From the NCBI GenBank assembly GCA_963787285.1, contig CAWBCM010000006.1, positions 62,001-126,000 on the forward strand: a stretch of DNA of 64,000 nt, given 5' to 3'. A program made the position numbers and the translations under genes. The stretch's first letter is position 1; each line of letters opens with the position of its first letter. Of this stretch, positions 45,230-54,041 are shown piece by piece. Source of the stretch: JAHEJN01 sp963787285. GTDB lineage: Bacteria; Actinomycetota; Acidimicrobiia; Acidimicrobiales; JAHEJN01. The notes beneath the pieces were generated by a model, which saw only the letters and a list, made by a program, of their open reading frames with translations, was not told the DNA's origin and did not search any database.

Positions 45230-46110
45230 CCGAAACGGTCGACCAGGATGACGATCGACGGCAACAGATTGAAGAAGGCGTGACCCATGATCGCGGTGCC
45301 GAGCCGTCGGGTCGCCCAGTAGACGAAGCCGAGCACGGCACCGGCCACCGCGGTGACCACGAAGATCACGAGATTGGCCGTTGTGGTGATGTCAGGACTG
45401 AGGTGGGCGCTGCCGAAGAGGACGGAGGCCACCGCGATGGCCCACCAGGGTCCGAGGCGCGTCTCGAGCGCCGACTGCAGGAAGCCGCGGAAGAAGATCT
45501 CCTCGAAGAGGGGAGCGGCCAGAACCGCCGCCGCGACCGCGAGAATGACGGCGAGATCGCTCGTCTCGAACGCGTCGAACTGGCCCGCCGACGGGTCTTC
45601 GTCGGCATTCTGTCGAGCGGCGAGCACCAGGATCGCCCCGGCGACGCCCAGGGCCCTTCCCGCGATCGATGCGGCCACACCGGCGCCGAGGTCGGCCCAG
45701 CGGAAGCGCAGACCGAGATCGCGAACGAGGTTGCCGGTGCCGTAGCGTCGGGCGACGAGCCAGACCACGAGGGTGGTGGTGCCGTACAGGCCGACCACGC
45801 CCGCAGCGAGTGATCCCACGGGGGAGTCGACGAAATAGCTGCCGACGCCGGCGACACCGATGCCGAGCAGTGCGCCGACGAGCGCCCACCAGACCGCCCG
45901 GGTCGGCAGACGGGCGAGCGCCGGGATCGTGCGGATCTCGGGCAGCGGATGCTCGATCGAGGTGGACCCCGCGCTCACCCAGGAGGTCCATGTGCCCCGC
46001 TCGAACCAGCGGAGACGGCCCGAGCCGGCCGGGTCGGGGTACCAACCGTCGTCGTGGGTTTCGAGAGCCGACGGCGGGAATGCCGGTGTCGGCGGGGTGG
46101 CTGCGGTCAC
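45226..46110 (-). CDS. CPBP family intramembrane protease with N-terminal DUF2510-like domain
   Basis: 294 residues from GTG 46110, overlapping the previous gene (GTGA). N-terminal segment DGWYPDPAGSGRLRWFERGT resembles the short DUF2510 domain, then several membrane helices and the Abi/CAAX (CPBP) catalytic motifs EEIFFRGFLQS, FGSAHLSPD and GHAFFNLLPS. Such proteases cleave membrane substrates; in actinobacteria their target is mostly unknown. Confidence 0.87.
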   Translation of the reverse strand: MTAATPPTPAFPPSALETHDDGWYPDPAGSGRLRWFERGTWTSWVSAGSTSIEHPLPEIRTIPALARLPTRAVWWALVGALLGIGVAGVGSYFVDSPVGSLAAGVVGLYGTTTLVVWLVARRYGTGNLVRDLGLRFRWADLGAGVAASIAGRALGVAGAILVLAARQNADEDPSAGQFDAFETSDLAVILAVAAAVLAAPLFEEIFFRGFLQSALETRLGPWWAIAVASVLFGSAHLSPDITTTANLVIFVVTAVAGAVLGFVYWATRRLGTAIMGHAFFNLLPSIVILVDRFG

Positions 46111-46442
46111 CGTTGGACTCGCCCGAGGACGGCCGAGGCGAAGGTCTCGGGATCGACGCTCGACGCCACGATGATGAGCAGTACGCCGGCGGCGAGGGCC
46201 ACGAACGACACGGCGATGGTGCGCGACGCCCACGGGTCGCCACGTCGTTGACCGGCGAACGCAAAGCCGAGCGCGCCGACGATGGCAACCGGGAACACCA
46301 CCGTGACCGCGGCGAACGTGAGGGCCGTCGTGGTGAGGCCACGCCCTGGCCGGCGCACGTCGAACATCTCGCCGTCGCCCGGACGACGAGGTGGTGCGCC
46401 GGGGGGTGGGAACTCGTGGCTCCGTGGGTCGGGTGGTCGCAC
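46107..46442 (-). CDS. Small membrane protein with proline-rich N-terminus
   Basis: 111 residues. About 25 Pro/Arg-rich residues precede two hydrophobic segments (TTTALTFAAVTVVFPVAIVG and TIAVSFVALAAGVLLIIVAS). GTG 46442 is only 7 bases after the fur stop. Its topology is that of DUF4190-like membrane proteins, but I do not identify the family with confidence. It is co-transcribed with fur and the CPBP gene. Confidence 0.7.
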   Translation of the reverse strand: MRPPDPRSHEFPPPGAPPRRPGDGEMFDVRRPGRGLTTTALTFAAVTVVFPVAIVGALGFAFAGQRRGDPWASRTIAVSFVALAAGVLLIIVASSVDPETFASAVLGRVQR

Positions 46443-46449
46443 GGTTCGC

Positions 46450-46923
46450 TCAGCCGCAGTGGTGGCAGGTGCCGACGAGATCGAGGCGGTGGTGTTCGGC
46501 TCGGAACCCGGCCGCGGCCGCGGCGACGTCGAGGGCCGCCTCGAGCACCTGCTCCGCCGGGTCGTCGAGCACGAAGTCGGTGACCGTCCCGCAATCGGCG
46601 CACACGAGGTGATGATGATGCCCCGTGAGGTCCTCGGCCAGCTCGTAGCGGGTGTGGTCGTCACCGATGACGACGCGACGAACGACCCCAGCGTCCTCGA
46701 GCACGGCCAGGTTGCGATACGCGGAGCTCTGGGCGAGACCGGAGTCGAGATCGAGGATTTCGCGGAGGGTGAGCGGGGCCGTGGTCTCCGCCAGGATGCG
46801 TACGAGCGAGCGCCGGGCGGCAGTGGCGCGTTGGTCGACCAGGTCGAGTCGCTCGGTGACGATGGTGTCGAGATCACCCGCCTCGGAGCGGGCACGCCGG
46901 TCGGGCTCGGGTTTCGAAGCCAT
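46450..46923 (-). CDS. fur: Fur-family metal-dependent regulator
   Basis: 157 residues. The winged helix (PLTLREILDLDSGLAQSSAY, then RNLAVLEDAGVVRRV) is followed by the dimerisation domain with HHHHLVCADCGTVTDF and a C-terminal TCHHCG, which form the structural zinc site and regulatory metal ligands. Whether it senses iron, zinc (Zur) or another metal cannot be resolved. No Fur/Zur box was identified. It sits between ligB and a small membrane gene, an uncommon context. Confidence 0.9.
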   Translation of the reverse strand: MASKPEPDRRARSEAGDLDTIVTERLDLVDQRATAARRSLVRILAETTAPLTLREILDLDSGLAQSSAYRNLAVLEDAGVVRRVVIGDDHTRYELAEDLTGHHHHLVCADCGTVTDFVLDDPAEQVLEAALDVAAAAAGFRAEHHRLDLVGTCHHCG

Positions 46924-46932
46924 GGTGCGAGT

Positions 46933-48468
46933 CTACGAGGACGATCCCGCCTCACCGGACGACCCGAGCCGACGCACCGTGTCGAGCGTGTCGGCAGTGG
47001 AGGCGGGTCGATCGGGTCGATAGCCCCGGACTCTGGCGAACCGCAGGGCGACCCCACCCGGGTACCGCTTCGAGCGCTGCACCCCGTCGACGGCGATCTC
47101 CACCACTGTGGTGGGCTCGACGTGCACCACGTGGCCGTCGTCGTGGGTGGAGATCGCCCCGAAGTGCTCGGTCTGCCACCGCAAGGTGTCGTCGGTGAGC
47201 CCCTTGAACGTCTTGCCGACCATCACGAAGTCGTCCCCGTCACGGGCACCGAGGTGCAGGTTCGAGAGCCAGCCCCGCCGGCGGCCGTGACCCCGCTCGA
47301 CGGCCAGGACGACGAGGTCGAGCGTGTGGACGGGTTTCACCTTCAGCCATGTCTTGCCGCGCCGCCCCGCGGTGTAGATCGACGACCGATCCTTCACCAT
47401 CACGCCCTCGTGGCCGGTCGAAAGAGCGTTCGCGGCGAAGGCCGCCGCCGCAATCGCGTCCACGGTGACCAGACGAGGCACGGCCCGGTCACCGACGAGA
47501 CCATCGAGGGCGTCCTGGCGCACACGGAGCGCCTCGTCGATGAGCGGCGTGTCGTTCAGTGCGAGCACATCGAAGAAGAACGGTTGGAGGCTGATGCGTC
47601 CGCCGATCTCGTCGGCGCCGAACCGGCTCATGGTGTCCTGGAAGGCCCGTGGCGCGGCGTCGACGTCGAGACCGAGCACCTCGCCGTCGAGCACGAAGGA
47701 GTGGGCGTCGAAGGAGCGGGCCACCGAGACCACTTCGGGGAGGCGTTCGGTGACCTCGTTCAGGTTTCGGGTGAAGACACGGACGTCGCCGCCGGAGCGG
47801 TGCACCTGGACGCGGGCTCCGTCGAGCTTCCACTCGACCGAGGCCTCGGTGAACGCAGCCACTGCGGTCGCCACGTCGACGGCGGTGGAGGCCAGCATCG
47901 GCAACACCGGCCGGGACACCTCGAGCGCGACGGCGTCGAGACCCTCGGCTCCATGACCGGCGGCGATCGCCGCCACGGCACCGATGTCGCCGTTGAGCAT
48001 CAGCGCGCGGCGCACCGCTGCCCGCGGGACGTCGTTGCCAAGGGCGACCGCGTCGGCGACCAAGGGTTGGAGAGCCCCCTGGCGCATCTCCCCGAGCAGG
48101 AGGCGTCGGAGGAAGTCGATCTCCACCGACGTCGCACGATCGAGCAGGGATTCGAGGACGAGCAGTCGTCGCGCCGCCGACCCGATCCCCGTGGTGGCGG
48201 CGAGAGCATCGAGCGCATTGTCGATGTCGGAGACCGTCAACGAGGCCTCCGCTGCGGGTGCGGCGGAGACCCGTTCGAGGGTGGCCCAGCCGATGCCGAT
48301 CCGACCCTGACGGGTGAGTCCGGAGAGCCACCGGCTCGCCAGGGCGACGTCGGTGGGGGACGCTCCCGAGAGACCGTCGGCGATTCGTTCGATCTTGGCC
48401 GTTCGCGACGTGGTCGCGGTCACGTCGGCCGAGATGCGGGCAACCACTTCGAAATGCACGAAACCCAT
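46933..48468 (-). CDS. lig: ATP-dependent DNA ligase (LigB/LigC-like)
   Basis: 511 residues. N-terminal non-catalytic domain as in archaeal/mycobacterial LigB (about 1-190), the nucleotidyltransferase motif I EWKLDGARVQVH with adenylated lysine K214, motif III (FVLDGEVLGLD), motif IV (EGVMVKDRSSIYTAGRRG) and motif V (TWLKVKPVHTLDLVVLAVER), then an OB fold. It seals nicks as an accessory to the NAD-dependent replicative ligase. ATG 48468 (MGFVHFEVV) is preferred. It is divergent from rarD 36 bases away and is followed by fur. Confidence 0.93.
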   Translation of the reverse strand: MGFVHFEVVARISADVTATTSRTAKIERIADGLSGASPTDVALASRWLSGLTRQGRIGIGWATLERVSAAPAAEASLTVSDIDNALDALAATTGIGSAARRLLVLESLLDRATSVEIDFLRRLLLGEMRQGALQPLVADAVALGNDVPRAAVRRALMLNGDIGAVAAIAAGHGAEGLDAVALEVSRPVLPMLASTAVDVATAVAAFTEASVEWKLDGARVQVHRSGGDVRVFTRNLNEVTERLPEVVSVARSFDAHSFVLDGEVLGLDVDAAPRAFQDTMSRFGADEIGGRISLQPFFFDVLALNDTPLIDEALRVRQDALDGLVGDRAVPRLVTVDAIAAAAFAANALSTGHEGVMVKDRSSIYTAGRRGKTWLKVKPVHTLDLVVLAVERGHGRRRGWLSNLHLGARDGDDFVMVGKTFKGLTDDTLRWQTEHFGAISTHDDGHVVHVEPTTVVEIAVDGVQRSKRYPGGVALRFARVRGYRPDRPASTADTLDTVRRLGSSGEAGSSS

Positions 48469-48504
48469 CGTCGCGCCGTCAGGGCGCCGACGTAGAGTGC
48501 GTCG

Positions 48505-49407
48505 ATGCGACGCGGCCTCCTCGAGGGACTTCTCGCCTACCTTCTCTGGGGGCTGCTGCCGATCTTCTGGAAGCAGCTGGGTGAGGTCGACTCCGTCGAC
48601 GTGGTCGCCCACCGACTGGTCTGGACCTTCGTCCTGCTCGTCGGGCTGCAGGTGGCACGCGGCACGTGGCGGGAGCTGGTCGGCGTCTCCCGCGACCGTC
48701 GGGTGATGGCTGCGATGCTCGCCACCAGCGTGTTGATCACCCTGAACTGGCTGGTCTACATCTGGGCCGTCGACCAGGACCGGGTGGTCGAGGCGAGCCT
48801 CGGCTACTTCATCAACCCGCTCGTGGCGGTGTTCCTCGGAGTGGTCGTCCTCGGCGAACGGTTGCCACGGATCCAGTGGATCGCCATCGCCATCGCCGGT
48901 GCGGGTGTCGCGTGGCTCACCGTCGACGTCGGCCGGCTCCCGTGGATCTCTCTCACGCTCGCGTTCTCGTTCGGGCTCTATGGCCTCGTGCGCAAGACGG
49001 CCAGGATCGAGTCGTTCAACGGCCTCACCATCGAGATGGGCTGGCTGTTCGGCCTCGCGCTCGTCTTCGTCGTTGCCCGCGCCATCGGCGGGGAGCCGTC
49101 GGCCGTCGGCGACGACGTCGCCGTCGGGCCGCTGCTCTTGCTGACCGGCGCGGTGACGGCAGCGCCGTTGCTGTTGTTCGCCTCCGCAGCCCGGCGCATT
49201 CCACTGGCGACGGTCGGGCTGTTGCAGTACCTCGCGCCGACGTTGCAGCTCATCATCGGCGTATGGGTCTACGGCGAGGACTTCGACGGCGGCCAGCTCG
49301 TCGGTTTCGGTCTCATCTGGATCGCGCTCGTCGTGTTCAGCACCGACGTGGTGCGGCGTCATCTCCTGCGACGGGTCCGGACCCCGGTCCTGCAACCGGC
49401 CGGCTGA
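48505..49407 (+). CDS. rarD: RarD-type EamA permease
   Basis: 300-residue drug/metabolite transporter with ten membrane helices in two EamA repeats. It begins MRRGLLEGLLAYLLWGLLPI, contains SLGYFINPLVAVFLGVVVLG and LLQYLAPTLQLIIGVWVYGE, all typical of RarD, a chloramphenicol-sensitivity-associated transporter of unknown native substrate. ATG 48505; the adenylate cyclase gene follows 19 bases later. Confidence 0.92.
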   Translation: MRRGLLEGLLAYLLWGLLPIFWKQLGEVDSVDVVAHRLVWTFVLLVGLQVARGTWRELVGVSRDRRVMAAMLATSVLITLNWLVYIWAVDQDRVVEASLGYFINPLVAVFLGVVVLGERLPRIQWIAIAIAGAGVAWLTVDVGRLPWISLTLAFSFGLYGLVRKTARIESFNGLTIEMGWLFGLALVFVVARAIGGEPSAVGDDVAVGPLLLLTGAVTAAPLLLFASAARRIPLATVGLLQYLAPTLQLIIGVWVYGEDFDGGQLVGFGLIWIALVVFSTDVVRRHLLRRVRTPVLQPAG

Positions 49408-49426
49408 ATCGAGGGATCGGACGATT

Positions 49427-50539
49427 ATGGTGATCGACTGGGAGGCGCTCGAGCAGGCGGGGGTGTACGACCCGGCGTCTCCGCTCGCCCACGAGCGACT
49501 CGAGCTGCTCGAGTACTTCTACGAGATCGGTGCATCGACTGCGTCGATTCTCAGCGCCCACGACGCCGGCCTCCTCCTGAGCGTGGCCAGCAATCAGCTG
49601 TCCACGTCGGCCGACGCCTTCGCCATCGACGAGCTGGCGACAAGGGCCTCGTTCCCCGTCCGGGTGGTCGAAGACCTCTACGCCGTGCTCGGAGTACCTG
49701 TCCTCGATCGCACCGAGCCGTTGTTCATCGAGGCCGATGTCGACTTCCTCGTACAGATCGCCGCTGGTCCGGCGTCGATCTTCGAGGTGAAAGAGCTGGC
49801 CGAGATGCTGCGGGTGTTCGGGGCGTCGTTGGCCCGGATGTCCGACGTGGCAGTGAGCACCTTCATGTCGGGGGTGGAGCGACGGTTGACCGAGCAGGGT
49901 GCAACCGAGCTCGAGTTGGCCCGAGCGGGGGTCGCAGCCAACGAGCAGGCCCTACGCATTCCCGACGTCCTCGGGGCGGTCCTTCGCCACCACTTCCGGG
50001 CATCGATCAAGCGACTCACCGACGCATCGATCGCGGCGGGTGGCGACGGTTTCCGCGTCGCCATCGGCTTCATCGACGTCGTCGGGTTCACCACGCTGTC
50101 GGCCACGCTCGACGCCGACCAGCTCGGCGAGCTGGTCGCCAACTTCGAGAACCGCACGAGCGACATCGTCACGCGTTGCGGCGGTCAGGTCATGAAGCAT
50201 CTCGGCGACGAGGTGATGTTCCTGGCCGTCGACCCGGTCACCGCCTGTCGGATCGCCTGTGCGCTGGTCGACGATTTCGCCCAGCAGGGGATCGAGCCCC
50301 ACGGCGGGCTCACCCTCGGCGATGCGGTGACCCGTCGCGGCGACTACTACGGGCCGGCGGTGAACCTTGCCGCCCGCCTGGTGAATCATGCGGTCACCGG
50401 TGAGGTTCTCGTGAACGGTGAGCTCGTCGACGCCATCGGCGACAGCTCGGAGTTCACGTTCGAGCCCGCCGGCCGCCGCATGGTGCGGGGCTTCGCCGAA
50501 CCGGTGACCGTGTTCAGCCTCGAACGCCACGCCCGCTGA
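49427..50539 (+). CDS. Class III adenylate/guanylate cyclase
   Basis: 370 residues, no membrane segment. The N-terminal half (about 1-205) is helical with a possible regulatory role (LLEYFYEIGASTASILSAHD). The cyclase domain carries FIDVVGFTTLSATL (metal-binding Asp), VMKHLGDEVMFLAVD and YYGPAVNLAARLVN, in the style of mycobacterial Rv1264-type cyclases. The catalytic transition-state Arg of the class is in NLAARLV. Product is cAMP probably; cGMP cannot be excluded. Confidence 0.9.
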   Translation: MVIDWEALEQAGVYDPASPLAHERLELLEYFYEIGASTASILSAHDAGLLLSVASNQLSTSADAFAIDELATRASFPVRVVEDLYAVLGVPVLDRTEPLFIEADVDFLVQIAAGPASIFEVKELAEMLRVFGASLARMSDVAVSTFMSGVERRLTEQGATELELARAGVAANEQALRIPDVLGAVLRHHFRASIKRLTDASIAAGGDGFRVAIGFIDVVGFTTLSATLDADQLGELVANFENRTSDIVTRCGGQVMKHLGDEVMFLAVDPVTACRIACALVDDFAQQGIEPHGGLTLGDAVTRRGDYYGPAVNLAARLVNHAVTGEVLVNGELVDAIGDSSEFTFEPAGRRMVRGFAEPVTVFSLERHAR

Positions 50540-50551
50540 GCTCGCGCCGGT

Positions 50552-51805
50552 TCAACCGACGAGCTGGCCGACGGCGTGGATCACCACTCCGGCGAGGGCA
50601 CCGACCACCGTGCCGTTGATGCGGATGTACTGGAGGTCGCGCCCGACCTGGAGCTCGATGCGACGGCTCGTGTCGGCGGCGTCCCACTTGGCGACCGTGG
50701 TGGTGATGAGGTCTCTGACCTCACTGCTCGAGCTCTCCGCGGCGTACCGGGCCACCCGGCCCGCATAGCCGTCGAGACGGGTCCGAAGCGCCGGGTCGTC
50801 GTCGAGTCGCGCCGCGATACGGCGGACGCCATCGCGGAGTCGGGTGTGCAGGGACGAGGCGGGATTCGCCGCGGCGGCTCGGAGATCGGACTCGACGTCG
50901 GACCAGACCTGTTCGAGCCACCGACGCAGTTCCGGTCGCTCGAGAAGCTCGTCGCGGACGCCGTCGACCCGGTGCTGCAATGCCGGGTCGGTGCGCAGCC
51001 GTTCGGCCAGCTCGGCCATGCGCACACTGAGATGGAGACGAATGTCGTGCGCCGGATCGGCGAGCACGTCCTCGATGAAGGAGTGCACTCCTTCGACGAT
51101 CTTGGCGAAGACGCGGTCGTCGATCGCCTCGGGAACCCACCATGGCGACTCCTCGTGGATCTTCCGACGGAAGATCACGCCGTTCTCCACGATCATGCGC
51201 TCGAGCCCGACGAGCACCGCGTCGAGCGCAGCCTGGTCCTGGCCACTTTCGACCGCAGCGTCGAGGGCGCGGGCCAGCACCGGCGCCGCCGACGTACGAC
51301 GAAGACGATGATCGACGAAGGACTGGAGCAGATCCTGGACGGCGTCGTCGTCGAGCAGCTCGGTGAGCCCGACGAGACCGTCCGCGACGCGCCGCGCCAC
51401 CAGCTCGGCGTTCTCGTCGTTGCCCAGCCATCGGGCAACGCGATCGCCGAGGTGCATACCGGCCACCCGCTCGGCGACCAGCTCGCTGTGGAGGAAGTTG
51501 TCGTCGACGAAGGCACCCAGGCTCGCCCCGATCTGATCCTTGCGGGTCGGAATGATGGCGGTGTGGGGGATACGCAGACCGAGCGGGTGGCGAAACAGCG
51601 CGGTGACGGCGAACCAATCGGCCAGACCGCCCACCATGGCGGCCTCGGCCGCGGTCTGCACGTAGCCCCGCCAACCGTCGTCACCGATGATCCGGAACAC
51701 CAGGAACACGACGGTGGCCGCCACCAGGAATCCCGTGGCGACGAGCTTCATTCGCCGCAGCTCGCTCTGGCGCCTCACGTCGTCGCCGGTGAGGACGGCG
51801 GTCAT
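50552..51805 (-). CDS. DUF445 family membrane-anchored protein
   Basis: 417 residues, YjiN/DUF445 family. One N-terminal hydrophobic helix (LVATGFLVAATVVFLVFRII), the signature GGLADWFAVTALFRHPLGLR, IPHTAIIPTRKDQIG, a long charged helical middle, and a C-terminal hydrophobic hairpin (INGTVVGALAGVVIHAVGQL). Role unknown; sometimes suggested to act in membrane or cell-wall upkeep. ATG 51805 overlaps the preceding gene (ATGA). Confidence 0.88.
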   Translation of the reverse strand: MTAVLTGDDVRRQSELRRMKLVATGFLVAATVVFLVFRIIGDDGWRGYVQTAAEAAMVGGLADWFAVTALFRHPLGLRIPHTAIIPTRKDQIGASLGAFVDDNFLHSELVAERVAGMHLGDRVARWLGNDENAELVARRVADGLVGLTELLDDDAVQDLLQSFVDHRLRRTSAAPVLARALDAAVESGQDQAALDAVLVGLERMIVENGVIFRRKIHEESPWWVPEAIDDRVFAKIVEGVHSFIEDVLADPAHDIRLHLSVRMAELAERLRTDPALQHRVDGVRDELLERPELRRWLEQVWSDVESDLRAAAANPASSLHTRLRDGVRRIAARLDDDPALRTRLDGYAGRVARYAAESSSSEVRDLITTTVAKWDAADTSRRIELQVGRDLQYIRINGTVVGALAGVVIHAVGQLVG

Positions 51806-52149
51806 GTTCGGGCGGTCTGACTGAGGGAGAGGATGGCGTCGGCCCGCCGATCGAGCTCGGCCACCACCGACCGGAGGTGAGGTTCGAGGCCGGTTCCGGC
51901 GATCTCGGGTCCGATGACCGCGGAGACCGAGAACAAGGTCCCGCCTGCGGGTGCATCGACGATGGCCACGGTGGTCTCGTGCAGCTCGACCGTGGCGTCG
52001 ACGTCGCTCGTGACCAGTCGCCACGGGGGTTCGGCGCTGAGGATCTCCCGACCGTCGCCAATGGTGGCCAGCGCGGCGTCGAACACGACGCCACGGGCGG
52101 CGCCGGTCGTGCGTTCGACAGAGGCGGAGCGGTAGACGGGCTTGGCCAT
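51802..52149 (-). CDS. Hypothetical protein, 115 residues
   Basis: Small soluble alpha/beta protein starting MAKPVYRSASVERTTGAARG. It has a beta-rich centre (WRLVTSDVDATVELHETTVA) and a C-terminal helix (LEPHLRSVVAELDRRADAIL), compatible with an SRPBCC/START-like fold, but no ligand signature is certain. Translationally coupled to DUF445 (ATGA) and divergent from plsC. Confidence 0.65.
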   Translation of the reverse strand: MAKPVYRSASVERTTGAARGVVFDAALATIGDGREILSAEPPWRLVTSDVDATVELHETTVAIVDAPAGGTLFSVSAVIGPEIAGTGLEPHLRSVVAELDRRADAILSLSQTART

Positions 52150-52175
52150 TCGGTGTGACGCTAGCGTTGTCGGCC

Positions 52176-52856
52176 ATGGCTGCTGTGACCGACGACAAGG
52201 CGATGGCGATCGCCGAGACGCGCCGTTCGCTGTGGTTCTGGCGATTCGTGCGTCGGTTGCTGCGTATGACGCTGCATCCGTTCTTCCGTCTGGAAGCCCG
52301 GGGCGTCGAGCACCTGGGCCGGCCCGGACCGCTGCTCATCGCACCGGTGCACCGATCGAATCTCGACGCCCCGATCGTGGGTGCGCTCGGTGATCGACGC
52401 GTTCGTTGCCTGGCGAAGCGGTCGCTGTTCACCAACGGCGTCTTCGGCTGGATCATCTCGGCGCTCGGCGCCTTTCCCGTCGACCGGGGCACCGCCGATC
52501 GCGACTCGCTGGCCGCCGCCCAGCGCATGCTGGAGAACGGCGATGCGCTGCTCGTGTTCCCCGAAGGCACCCGACAGAGCGGATACCAGGTGACCGAGTT
52601 GTTCGAAGGCGTGGTGTTCCTCGCCGCCCGCACGGGCGCACCCATCGTCCCGCTCGGTATCGCCGGCACCGGCGAGGCCCTCTCGTCGGGCTCGAAGTTC
52701 CCCAAACGCACCCGGGTGTGCGTCGTAGCGGGGGAGCCGATGGTGCTCGCAACCAACGGCGGCCGCATGAAGCGATCCGAACGCCGCGAGGCGACCCTCG
52801 AGCTGCGGCAGCGGCTCCAGGCCGTTCTCGACGAAGCGGTGAGCGAGGCGAAGTAG
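52176..52856 (+). CDS. plsC: 1-acyl-sn-glycerol-3-phosphate acyltransferase (PlsC-like)
   Basis: 226 residues. The acyltransferase motifs are HRSNLD (H-x4-D) at about 57-62, GAFPVDRGTADRDSL, FPEGTRQSG (glycerophosphate-binding) and GAPIVPLGIAGTGE. It acylates lysophosphatidate in phospholipid synthesis. ATG 52176 preferred over the GTG at 52155. It is followed 9 bases later by the aminotransferase. Confidence 0.9.
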   Translation: MAAVTDDKAMAIAETRRSLWFWRFVRRLLRMTLHPFFRLEARGVEHLGRPGPLLIAPVHRSNLDAPIVGALGDRRVRCLAKRSLFTNGVFGWIISALGAFPVDRGTADRDSLAAAQRMLENGDALLVFPEGTRQSGYQVTELFEGVVFLAARTGAPIVPLGIAGTGEALSSGSKFPKRTRVCVVAGEPMVLATNGGRMKRSERREATLELRQRLQAVLDEAVSEAK

Positions 52857-52865
52857 TCTGCGGCG

Positions 52866-54041
52866 GTGGGCACCGACCGCATCCTCAGTTCGAAGCTGGC
52901 GGAGTTCGGTGAGACCATTTTCGCCGAGATGTCGGCGCTGGCCGCCCGTACCGGTGCGGTGAACCTCGGTCAGGGCTTCCCCGACACCGACGGTCCGGCG
53001 ATCGTCGCCGAGGCCGCGATCGAGGCAATTCGGGCCGGTCACAACCAGTACCCACCCGGTCCGGGCATCGCGTCGCTGCGCCAGGCGGTGGCCCGGCACC
53101 AGCGTCGCTTCTACGGCATCGAGGTCGATCCCGATTCAGAGGTGCTGATCACCGCGGGCGCCACCGAAGCGCTCACCGCCGCCATGCTGTCGCTGTGCGA
53201 CGACGGTGACGAGGTCGTGACCTTCGAGCCCTGGTACGACAGCTACGGTGCGGCCATCGCCATGGCCGGCGCCACTCGCCGTGTGGTCACACTCCGGCCG
53301 CCCGACTACCGCTTCGAACCCGAGGAGCTGCGCGCCGCGATCGGACCCAGGACGCGACTGATCCTGCTCAACACGCCGCACAACCCCACCGGGAAGGTGT
53401 TCTCGGCCGACGAGCTGGCGTTCATCGCCGAGCTGTGTGTCGAGCACGACCTGTTCGCCGTCACCGACGAGGTCTACGAACACCTCGTCTTCGACGGCGA
53501 GCACCGGCCACTGTGCACCTTCCCCGGAATGGCCGACCGCACGGTCACCATCTCGTCGGCCGGCAAGACGTTCTCGTTCACCGGGTGGAAGATCGGTTGG
53601 GCCTGCGGGCCGGCTCGGCTGATCCAGGCGGTCCGCACCGCCAAGCAGTACCTCACCTACGTGAACGGTGCTCCGTTCCAGCATGCGATCGCCGTCGGGC
53701 TCGATCTCGGCGACGACTACTACGACACGTTCCGGGCGACGCTGCAGCACAAGCGCGATCGGCTGGCCGACGGGCTCGAGTCGGTGGGGTTCGACGTGTT
53801 CCGTCCCGCCGGCACCTACTTCATCACCACCGACATCCGTCGGTTCGGAACCGACGACGGTCGAGCTTTCTGCCTGGCCCTGCCCGAACGTTGTGGCGTC
53901 GTCGCGGTACCCAACGTCGTCTTCTACGACAACAAGCACGAGGGCCGTCACCTCGTGCGCTTCACCTTCTGCAAACAGGACTCCGTGCTCGACGAGGCGA
54001 TCGAACGCCTGGGCACCCTGCCCCGCGCGGGAGCGGCATGA
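52866..54041 (+). CDS. Class I/II PLP-dependent aminotransferase (KAT/MtnE-like)
   Basis: 391 residues. Seen: AVNLGQGFPDTDGPAIVAEA, NTPHNPTGKVFSADELAF, DEVYEHLVFDG and the PLP-lysine segment ISSAGKTFSFTGWKIGWACG. It resembles kynurenine/glutamine transaminase and YbdL methionine aminotransferase. It is translationally coupled (ATGA) to an omega-amidase-like nitrilase; that pair is known to remove the product alpha-ketoglutaramate in methionine salvage, so a glutamine-dependent 2-oxo-4-methylthiobutyrate transaminase is likely. Confidence 0.9.
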   Translation: MGTDRILSSKLAEFGETIFAEMSALAARTGAVNLGQGFPDTDGPAIVAEAAIEAIRAGHNQYPPGPGIASLRQAVARHQRRFYGIEVDPDSEVLITAGATEALTAAMLSLCDDGDEVVTFEPWYDSYGAAIAMAGATRRVVTLRPPDYRFEPEELRAAIGPRTRLILLNTPHNPTGKVFSADELAFIAELCVEHDLFAVTDEVYEHLVFDGEHRPLCTFPGMADRTVTISSAGKTFSFTGWKIGWACGPARLIQAVRTAKQYLTYVNGAPFQHAIAVGLDLGDDYYDTFRATLQHKRDRLADGLESVGFDVFRPAGTYFITTDIRRFGTDDGRAFCLALPERCGVVAVPNVVFYDNKHEGRHLVRFTFCKQDSVLDEAIERLGTLPRAGAA

